Assembly (NCBI GenBank): GCA_016206155.1 | Contig: JACQSC010000002.1 | Location: 207,473-244,926 of the forward strand | Direction of reading: 5' to 3' | Length of the DNA stretch: 37,454 nt | Source of the DNA: Candidatus Uhrbacteria bacterium | GTDB taxonomy: Bacteria > Patescibacteriota > Patescibacteriia > JACQRZ01 | Shown: positions 27,353 to 34,738 of the stretch, in pieces | How the letters are laid out: each line of letters opens with the position of its first letter | Numbering within the stretch: the stretch's first letter is position 1 | Notes under the pieces: generated by a model | What the model was told of the DNA's origin: nothing | The model's database searches: none | What the model saw: the letters and a program-made list of their open reading frames with translations, nothing else | Program-made: the position numbers and the translations under genes

Positions 27353-27381
27353 ATTATACCACGACTTGAGAATTATGTCCA
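27353..27381 (-). promoter_or_regulatory. Predicted rplU promoter: TGGACA-17 nt-TATAAT
   Basis: Minus strand TGGACA (27381-27376), 17-nt spacer ending gtgg, TATAAT (27358-27353). Confidence 0.65.
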
Positions 27382-27409
27382 GTGTTCGCGTCCCTATGCA
27401 AATAAGCCG

Positions 27410-28498
27410 TCAATTGGCGCGTTTCCATCTAAGCAAAAGCACAAGAACAACCATGACCCCAACAAGGAGCGTGAGCGCTGTGGCTTTTTGCTGTGTCTGC
27501 ATAAAGAGCGCTGCGGCGCCAAAAAGCGCGGACACCGCCCAGAGAATCAATACGGTTTGCCGTTGGGTAAAGCCGGCATCAACCATGCGAAAGTGAAGGT
27601 GCTTTCGGTCGCCCTGAAACGGCGACCTCCGTTCAATAACGACGCGGCGAAAGATAATCCAGGCTGTATCAAGAATTGGAATACCTAACACAAGCAAAGC
27701 GATGGCAAACTTTGCGCCCGATATGATTGCGAGAACGCCAAGCAAAAACCCCGCAAGCAAGCTGCCTGCTTCACCAAGGAAAATTTTCGCGGGATTAAAA
27801 TTCCACAAGAGAAATCCCGCAAATGCCCCTGCGGCCAGAAAAGAGAGCAGCGCGGTTGGTTCGTTGACAAAGAAGAACAAACTCACCAAACCAATGATCG
27901 CCGCACCAATGGCCGTAATGCCGGAAACAAGGCCATCAAGTCCATCAAGAAGCTTTGTGGTATACATCGTGCCAAAGAGCCAAAGAAATGTGAGAAGATC
28001 AGCCCATACTGTGAGATACCGCGGAAGTCCGTTCCACCAAAAAAGAAAAATCTCCCACTGATTCAACGGCAGCTGCTGTCCGGTCACAGGGTTGGTCATG
28101 CTTTCAACGCCAAGGCCAAAGGCTATCACTATGAGTACCGCAAGGAATGGCGCGCCTATTATGTGAAGGGGCTTTAATGAATAACGGTCATCGAACGCGC
28201 CGCCAACGACCAAAACAATTGAGGCCAATGCGAGACCAATAAGATGCTTTCCCTGAACATGAATATCTATAAGCGCCGGCCAGTCCTGCGGCGCAAAGAA
28301 ATAATAAAGGCTGGCAACACTTGCGAGTGAAAAAAAAATGCCAATGCCACCAAGCAACGGTATTGGCTTGGTATGAATTTTGCGCGGGGCGCCGGGGCGG
28401 TCAACGATGTCGTACCGTATGGCGATTCCGCGCACTATTGCCGTTGCCGCTACCGAGCATACGAACGCAGTTAAAAAAACAACTATGTAGATCATCAT
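27410..28498 (-). CDS. WecA/TagO/MraY-family polyprenyl-phosphate sugar-1-phosphate transferase
   Basis: DRPGAPRKIHTKPIPLLGGIGIF, TKLLDGLDGLVSGITAIGA, FLGEAGSLLAGFLLG, QGDRKHLHFRMVDAGFT; many TM helices. Confidence 0.92.
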   Translation of the reverse strand: MMIYIVVFLTAFVCSVAATAIVRGIAIRYDIVDRPGAPRKIHTKPIPLLGGIGIFFSLASVASLYYFFAPQDWPALIDIHVQGKHLIGLALASIVLVVGGAFDDRYSLKPLHIIGAPFLAVLIVIAFGLGVESMTNPVTGQQLPLNQWEIFLFWWNGLPRYLTVWADLLTFLWLFGTMYTTKLLDGLDGLVSGITAIGAAIIGLVSLFFFVNEPTALLSFLAAGAFAGFLLWNFNPAKIFLGEAGSLLAGFLLGVLAIISGAKFAIALLVLGIPILDTAWIIFRRVVIERRSPFQGDRKHLHFRMVDAGFTQRQTVLILWAVSALFGAAALFMQTQQKATALTLLVGVMVVLVLLLRWKRAN

Positions 28499-28512
28499 AC
28501 TCTCATTCTTAC

Positions 28513-28636
28513 CACGACTTACGCAGTTTGATGCAGTTCAAGGCGCCGACGAGGAACGGAATAAGCTGTACCTTGATGGTACAGTGTTGAGTACCGCAGT
28601 CGGCAACGAAGAAATGCGCGAAATGCGTAAGTCGTG
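28513..28636. mobile_element. ~124-bp inverted-terminal-repeat element, copy B, with 6-bp flanking direct repeat TCTTAC
   Basis: TIRs CACGACTTACGCA / TGCGTAAGTCGTG (13 bp perfect); TCTTAC at 28507-28512 and 28637-28642. Confidence 0.85.
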
Positions 28637-30055
28637 TCTTACAATGCGTGGCCCATCTGGCATGTCATCGACACGATATCCAGCCCTTGCTATTTCGTCC
28701 CGCAGGGCGTCCGCCACTGCCCACCGCTTTTCTTTGCGGGCATGCTCTCGCTTGTCAGCAAGGAGGCTTACCTGCGCGGGAATACGGTCGTCCCGCCGGG
28801 TAAGCGATAGGCCAAAAACAGCATCAATCTTTTTTATAAATGCGCACACTATTCGATAATCACCCCTTCCGAGCCGAGCGGTCCTTCGATTGACCTGTGA
28901 GATAAAATTAAACAGCGCAGCCAATGCCTGCGGGGCGCCAAGATCGTCCGCAAGCGCAGCATCAATTTTCTTGGATGTCCTCGTGATCAGCGGCTCGATG
29001 CTCACCTTTTTTGGCTGAGCGCGTGTGGCGCGCAAAACATACTCACGCACGTTTTCACGGAGAGATCGATAGCCATTCTGCGCCGCATCCATGCTCTGCC
29101 ATGTAAAATTGAGCTGCTGTCGATAGTGGGTCTGCAATAGAAAAAAACGATACGCAAGCGGGTCATACCCCCGCTCGGCAAATGATTGAAGTGTGATAAA
29201 GTTTCCCTCTGACTTCCCCATTCGCGTTGAATCTATAACTAGAAACTCGCCATGCATCCAAAACAGTGCCATCGGCTTACCTGCTGCCGCCTCGCTCTGC
29301 GCTATCTCGTTGGTATGATGCACTGCAATATGGTCTATTCCGCCGGTATGAATATCAAAGGGTTGTCCGAGATAGTGCGTCGACATTGCCGAACATTCGA
29401 TGTGCCATCCCGGATAGCCGGCTCCCCACGGGGACTCCCATTTCATATCCTGATCCTGAAATTTTGATTTCGTAAACCACAGCACAAAATCATGCTCGTG
29501 TCTTTTATGTACATCCTTGTCTACGCGCGCAACCGATTTGCCAGTTTGCTTATCACTCCATTTCAGTTTACCATACCCCTTCCATGTTGACGTATCAAAA
29601 TAGACATTCCCTCCGGCTCTATAAGTGTGGCCTTTTTTTTCAAGTCGCTCGATCAGCTCTATCTGCAGCCAAATATGGTCAGTGGCTTTGCACCAAATGT
29701 TTGGCGCGATGATATTGAGATCGCGAATGTTGTCCTTGAAAGCATCTGTATAAAACTCGGCTATCTGCCATACGGTCTTACGCTCGCGCTGAGCCCCAAG
29801 AAGCATCTTATCATCGCCGCTATCCGCATCGGATGTCAAATGCCCGACATCGGTAATGTTCATCACGTGCTTCACCCGATAACCGAAGTGTATGAGTACC
29901 CGCTTGAGTGTATCGGCAAAAAAATAGGATCGCAAATTCCCGACATGCGCATAGTTGTACACCGTCGGTCCGCAGGTATAGAGGCGGACAGTCTTTCCCT
30001 TCAAGGGTTTGAATGCCTCTTTTTTTCGCGTCAGGGTGTTGTAAAGATGGAGCAT
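28538..30055 (-). CDS. cysS: Cysteinyl-tRNA synthetase (C-terminal ~33 aa encoded by the inserted element)
   Basis: LYTCGPTVYNYAHVGNLRSYFFADTL, GWHIECSAMSTHYLG, DIHTGGIDHIAVHHTNEIAQSEA, MGKSEGNFITL; ATG at 30055 (track uses TTG 30061). Confidence 0.95.
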   Translation of the reverse strand: MLHLYNTLTRKKEAFKPLKGKTVRLYTCGPTVYNYAHVGNLRSYFFADTLKRVLIHFGYRVKHVMNITDVGHLTSDADSGDDKMLLGAQRERKTVWQIAEFYTDAFKDNIRDLNIIAPNIWCKATDHIWLQIELIERLEKKGHTYRAGGNVYFDTSTWKGYGKLKWSDKQTGKSVARVDKDVHKRHEHDFVLWFTKSKFQDQDMKWESPWGAGYPGWHIECSAMSTHYLGQPFDIHTGGIDHIAVHHTNEIAQSEAAAGKPMALFWMHGEFLVIDSTRMGKSEGNFITLQSFAERGYDPLAYRFFLLQTHYRQQLNFTWQSMDAAQNGYRSLRENVREYVLRATRAQPKKVSIEPLITRTSKKIDAALADDLGAPQALAALFNFISQVNRRTARLGRGDYRIVCAFIKKIDAVFGLSLTRRDDRIPAQVSLLADKREHARKEKRWAVADALRDEIARAGYRVDDMPDGPRIVRHDLRISRISSLPTAVLNTVPSRYSLFRSSSAP

Positions 30056-30060
30056 TGCCA

Positions 30061-30113
30061 AGGGTTTAGGGTTTAGGGTATAGGGTTTAGGGTTTAGGGT
30101 TTTTTGAAACCCT
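30061..30113. repeat. Tandem heptamer array (AGGGTTT)6, one unit AGGGTAT, ending in an AGGGTTT-tttg-AAACCCT hairpin
   Basis: Direct reading of 30061-30102 plus 30096-30113. Confidence 0.97.
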
Positions 30114-30441
30114 ATCTTTTATCTCCACTTCCCCCGAGTTGCCCCCGTTCAAGACGAGACGAAAGCTTTTCAATATTATGCGTGGCGATCGTATTGAGTG
30201 TAACGCCAAGTTCTGTTGCAAGCTGAGCGCAATACCACAGCACATCGCCAATCTCATCAACAATCTGAGATTTCTGCTCCTCGCTTGGCACGCCAGCGCC
30301 ATCGCGGAAAACTTTTTTTACTTTGCCGGCAACTTCCCCCGCCTCATTGGCAAGCCCCAAGGTCGGATACGTTATATTCTCACCTGCGTTAGGATAGATG
30401 ACAAACCGGCGCGACTGTTTCTGATATTCATTAAAATCCAT
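30112..30441 (-). CDS. MazG-like nucleotide pyrophosphohydrolase
   Basis: NEAGEVAGKVKKVFRDG...QIVDEIGDVLWYCAQLATELGVTLNTIATHNIEKLSSR. Confidence 0.88.
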   Translation of the reverse strand: MDFNEYQKQSRRFVIYPNAGENITYPTLGLANEAGEVAGKVKKVFRDGAGVPSEEQKSQIVDEIGDVLWYCAQLATELGVTLNTIATHNIEKLSSRLERGQLGGSGDKR

Positions 30442-30467
30442 AATTTTTGATTCCTATTGTCTGACGT

Positions 30468-30495
30468 ATTATACTCCCCTCGCCCATCGGAGCAA
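30468..30495 (-). promoter_or_regulatory. Predicted promoter of the MazG-like gene: TTGCTC-16 nt-TATAAT
   Basis: Minus strand TTGCTC (30495-30490) and TATAAT (30473-30468). Confidence 0.6.
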
Positions 30496-30580
30496 GAGCA
30501 CGAATAAGCACGCATGTACCAAAACTGCGCCGGGTAACTCGCGCGCAACTCTTTTAGCGGGGCGCGTAAAGAAGGTTATC

Positions 30581-32353
30581 TTACAACGATTCATCGGTTT
30601 GCAAAGACGTCAGTCCTTCGATGGTCTGCTCAATGTTTTCCCCGACAATACGGTCATGGACGCGAAATACAATGTTCTCGACGAGCCGCGTATCACTTCC
30701 AAGTTGCGCTGTGGGCACGAGAATGTCAAAGGATGCGTCGATGCGCTTGACCGATGCGGGCAAGGCATTTAATCGCCATGTTACCGCGCGCGCCGCGGCG
30801 TCTATTCCGATGTCTCCCGCAGTGCGGCTGTTCACGCCACCCCACTCCGCCGAAGATGGCAGCGCAACATTCACCGTAAGATCATCAAGGTCATGAAGGG
30901 TATTGGTGACAGCAAGATAGACGCGAAATCTCTTTTTATCGCTCTGTCCCGCATCGCTCATATCGCGGAGGAACGCTCGTACGCGCGCATCTGAGAGAAC
31001 CGCGGCGCTAATGCGCGGCCCATCAATTTTGAGCGGCTCCTGATTAACCTTTCTGTCCTTTTCAACGCGCTCGCCGACACGAGCATTGAGTCCAAACTCA
31101 AGCGGTGCGTCCTGTGCGCTTGAACCAAGCGCAATTGTCAACGGTAATACCACCTGCGCTCCGCTTGGCATTTCCTTAAGTGAATCTACGCGCTCTGCAC
31201 TCCATATAACAACCTGTTCTCTCCGTTCTGCTCCGCCATCAAATACGGATTTCTCATGATCAATGCCATCCTTTGGCAGCGCCAACATCACCTCAAGATT
31301 GCGAAGCGTAACATTTCCCTTATTCGCGATAGTCACGGCAAGACGTTGGCTTGATTGGGGACGTAGTGCGCGAAGAGTGTCGGCGCCCTCGGTTACAAGC
31401 GAAAGAGAGACGTCGTTGCGAAGAATAGTGATATCGCTCTTTGATTCACGCAGAACAGCATCTGCGCGTCCCGACTCTCTTAGCATAAGCTGTACACCAA
31501 CTGGAACCAAGCCCTGAAGCGTCTCATGAGCTTTCACCGTTACGCGGAGCACTCCCCCATCGATATTCGGCCGCGTCGTCTTGCTTAACGCATATCCATT
31601 CCATTCATTTGATTCTTTAACAGAAACTTCTGGGTCGGACGACTCAATCGTCAGCCCTTCCGGAAGCGATAGCTTTAGAAAAATATTTTCCGGATTTCCA
31701 AGGCGCGTCACCTCTTGATAGTGGATCGTTATCTGCGCGCTTGATCCCGCGTTGACGGTCGATGGCGCCTCAAGACGGAGCCGTTCGATCGTTGCGGCGC
31801 CAATCACACTGCGCACTTCCTTTTTGACCGTAAAAGCGGAGCGGTAGAGTGGGTGCTGATAACTCAATGAAAACACCGCCTTGCGCTCATCATTCTCAAA
31901 TCCGGTAAGGGTTCCCCGAACGATGATACGCCCAGTGCCGCGGGGCTGGAGCGTTCCAATATTCCAATAATTATGAATGCTATTCTGGCTTGCCGGCTCA
32001 CTTTCAATAAAAGCAAAACCGATTGGGTATTCTGCAAATAGCGCGACATCAGAAACTGCGGAACGGCCCTGGTTTTGATACTCAAAAACATATTCGACAA
32101 CCGTCCCCGTCTCTATGGTCTGAGGTCCTGCCGCGGAAGCTATGATCGGATCGGACGATCCACCGATACGATTTGAGAAATAAAGATAGCCAACCCATGC
32201 GCTCGCCGCAAGCAATCCGACAAATAATGCGCCTATGACGCGAATCAAGAGCGAGGGGCGTGATGCCTTTTTAAACGCATGATCCCGTGAATCAGCGGGC
32301 CCGTTGGAGTGATAGAATTGGTAGAACTCGTTGTCTTGTTTTTTCTTTTTCAT
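30581..32353 (-). CDS. Single-pass membrane protein with repeated Ig/DUF11-like extracellular domains
   Basis: One TM near the N-terminus, then repeated beta-rich segments (e.g. TVVEYVFEYQNQGRSAVSDVALFAEYP; RLAVTIANKGNVTLRNLEVMLALP). ATGA overlap with the DUF4012 gene. Confidence 0.6.
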   Translation of the reverse strand: MKKKKQDNEFYQFYHSNGPADSRDHAFKKASRPSLLIRVIGALFVGLLAASAWVGYLYFSNRIGGSSDPIIASAAGPQTIETGTVVEYVFEYQNQGRSAVSDVALFAEYPIGFAFIESEPASQNSIHNYWNIGTLQPRGTGRIIVRGTLTGFENDERKAVFSLSYQHPLYRSAFTVKKEVRSVIGAATIERLRLEAPSTVNAGSSAQITIHYQEVTRLGNPENIFLKLSLPEGLTIESSDPEVSVKESNEWNGYALSKTTRPNIDGGVLRVTVKAHETLQGLVPVGVQLMLRESGRADAVLRESKSDITILRNDVSLSLVTEGADTLRALRPQSSQRLAVTIANKGNVTLRNLEVMLALPKDGIDHEKSVFDGGAERREQVVIWSAERVDSLKEMPSGAQVVLPLTIALGSSAQDAPLEFGLNARVGERVEKDRKVNQEPLKIDGPRISAAVLSDARVRAFLRDMSDAGQSDKKRFRVYLAVTNTLHDLDDLTVNVALPSSAEWGGVNSRTAGDIGIDAAARAVTWRLNALPASVKRIDASFDILVPTAQLGSDTRLVENIVFRVHDRIVGENIEQTIEGLTSLQTDESL

Positions 32354-34683
32354 TTAAATAGTGTTGTTAGCGCGACGTCTGATATGAACGGCTCAATCGT
32401 TTTGCTCATCCCTCCCTGATCAAGCGTTACTGAGGAAATGCGCGATCCAGATTGGCGCTGGAGAAGGAATGAATAGAGGCGCGCTCCGTTTTGCATCGGA
32501 AGGTCTTTGACCGTAAAAGGAAGGCGTACCCTCAATGAGACGGTCGCCTCCTCACCAGGCTTTACAACCAACCAGTGAGCAAAGACCGATTTGTTAAATT
32601 CGTGCGTGACGATCATTCCTGTTGTCGGATCTATTGATGGTGTTCCTTCTATCATACGCAAAAACGGATCCTCGCGCAACTCGTCTGATTGTTGCTCAAA
32701 ACGCGCAAGCGGGGGCGCGGCAAAACCTTTTGCCTCGAGAAGCGTTGTCCCGCGAGGAAAATAGAATCGAAGATAGGAACTGTTCGCAACGCCTGTAAAC
32801 AAATCACCGCCCGCTTTGCCGCTGTGTCTTCGTGTAAGCGTAACCTGCGCCTCAAGCGAACCGCCATCACGCACTGTGAGCGTACGGCTCAATGCGTCAT
32901 CGATGACCATATCGCTTTTTGCGCCGCCAATGTTTGCGGACACGACCATCAGATAATCATGCGCGGCATTGCGAACCGTACCGGAAATGCCGAAGCGAGA
33001 AATGGAATCCTGCTCTGCGGAATTTCGCAAAAAAACTTGAATATCGCGCCGCGCAAGCGCATCGACAATCAATCCCGCAACCTGCATGTGAGCGCTTGGT
33101 GATGCGCCGATTTTTTCAAGCGCAGCCGGGAATAAGTCGGCGATAAATTGCTTTGGCTTATTCTTCTCCCTGTCATACTCGAGTTCGACCGCCTTATGCG
33201 TTTCGAGAAAGAAATTATTTGCGGTAAGCTCCTTTCCGTACTCCTGCATGGGAATGCTTCCAACGACATCGAGCAGCCGCTCGAACATACCCGCATTTAC
33301 CGCAATCACTCCATCAACGGTCGGACCGCCTGCTCGTTCATAAAACCAAAGTATTTTTTGCGCCGAGGTTGGAAAATCCGGAAACCAGTTTGCGTCCTGA
33401 AACTCCCATCGCGGATTGACCAGGTGGAGCGGCTCTGGTGAACGTACGAATGCCGCAAGTTGGCCCTGGAGATCATACGAGCCGCCGCCCGGAACTTCGA
33501 TATCAACCAGCGCGCCACGATACACGTCAATAAGCGAATAACTCCCAATAAAGCCGCCAGTCGGACGCAGTTCTGCGTTATTTTGAAAGAGCAATAAATA
33601 GCGACGCTTCTTTTCCGCACCAAGGCTTGTGAGAAGCGCCGATTGGACTGATGAGAGGGATGAGGAGAGCGTATTCAAAGTTTCGGCTGTGTTTTTTAGC
33701 GTATCAAATTGCTCGCGATACTGCTCTGGAATTGTCTCTGACGATATATCAGCCATCTTCTCATCGATCATGCGAATGAGCGGATGAAGCTCATCAAGAG
33801 CAGATAGAACCGCCGTTACTGTTTGAAAAAAATGCTCACCGAACGCAGTATCACTCGATACGGTTTTGGAGAGAGCGCTCGTGCGAATGCCAATCTGCGA
33901 AGCAGCCAATCCTATGTCAAGCAGAGCCTCGCCGTCCGATATTTTTTTTCCTACCGCGGGGAGTGCTTTTGCGACAGAACGAACGGAAGACGGCACCCGG
34001 GTAGCGGTTGACCGCGCGCGCTCGAACGCATCACGCGCCTCACTGAAAAGCGCCAGCGCCCCAGACGCATCACCAGCTTGGAGCGCTGATATTCCCTGCT
34101 GGAGGGTATCAAGCGCGCGAAGCGCTGCTGTGGTCGTGTCAGCGCGCACCTCCGTCAAAAATTGATAGGAACGAATTGCTGGCAGCGGAAGCGCAAACAA
34201 GAGGAGGATTATTGTAAAGACAGTGAGTTTCTTCCACCAGAACACCGGCGGGGCAACGGACATCTGCGCGTGCTGCAGAGAGTCGTAGGCACGAGTGGAA
34301 AGAAGAGCCGATTTGTCTAACGCAAAAAAAAGTATCCTGCCGATACCACGTGCGCATATGATGGGAATGGTGATAACCATGAACGCCACACTGCGCCATA
34401 AGCCAAAAAGTATGATCCGCACTGTGATGCCGATAAGCCAGAAAAAACTCACAAAAACCCATGCACTCGCGCGAGCAACGATCGTTATAAGAAAGTCAAC
34501 AATACGATATCCTACCCTGAGAGCTCTTCCGACACAAAAGAGTGTCATCCGTACCGATGATATGTATGCGTTAAATATGCCGCTGAACAAAAACAAAAAT
34601 AACTGCCCGGTATTGTATACTGTCAGGGTTTCAATTGGATCGCCCCAAAGGTTTTCCGTGTGTTCCTTCGTGCCTTTTTTCAT
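32350..34683 (-). CDS. DUF4012-domain membrane protein
   Basis: LLLFQNNAELRPTGGFIGSYSLIDVYRGALVDIEVPGGGSYDLQGQL...DANWFPDFPTSAQKILWFYERAGGPTVDGVIAVN. Confidence 0.85.
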   Translation of the reverse strand: MKKGTKEHTENLWGDPIETLTVYNTGQLFLFLFSGIFNAYISSVRMTLFCVGRALRVGYRIVDFLITIVARASAWVFVSFFWLIGITVRIILFGLWRSVAFMVITIPIICARGIGRILFFALDKSALLSTRAYDSLQHAQMSVAPPVFWWKKLTVFTIILLLFALPLPAIRSYQFLTEVRADTTTAALRALDTLQQGISALQAGDASGALALFSEARDAFERARSTATRVPSSVRSVAKALPAVGKKISDGEALLDIGLAASQIGIRTSALSKTVSSDTAFGEHFFQTVTAVLSALDELHPLIRMIDEKMADISSETIPEQYREQFDTLKNTAETLNTLSSSLSSVQSALLTSLGAEKKRRYLLLFQNNAELRPTGGFIGSYSLIDVYRGALVDIEVPGGGSYDLQGQLAAFVRSPEPLHLVNPRWEFQDANWFPDFPTSAQKILWFYERAGGPTVDGVIAVNAGMFERLLDVVGSIPMQEYGKELTANNFFLETHKAVELEYDREKNKPKQFIADLFPAALEKIGASPSAHMQVAGLIVDALARRDIQVFLRNSAEQDSISRFGISGTVRNAAHDYLMVVSANIGGAKSDMVIDDALSRTLTVRDGGSLEAQVTLTRRHSGKAGGDLFTGVANSSYLRFYFPRGTTLLEAKGFAAPPLARFEQQSDELREDPFLRMIEGTPSIDPTTGMIVTHEFNKSVFAHWLVVKPGEEATVSLRVRLPFTVKDLPMQNGARLYSFLLQRQSGSRISSVTLDQGGMSKTIEPFISDVALTTLFK

Positions 34684-34695
34684 TGGATGCCGTTC

Positions 34696-34724
34696 TTGAT
34701 TTTATGTAAATTGTAGCATATAAT
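34696..34724 (+). promoter_or_regulatory. Predicted promoter TTGATT-17 nt-TATAAT, only 7 nt before an ATG
   Basis: TTGATT 34696-34701, TATAAT 34719-34724, ATG 34732. Confidence 0.65.
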
Positions 34725-34738
34725 CATACCAATGAACA

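Noticed and set aside
30061-30102. True telomere or replicon end
   Set aside because: The TTTAGGG array is short (42 bp), interstitial and between two operon genes; a second short array is at 27291-27305. More likely a heptamer microsatellite.
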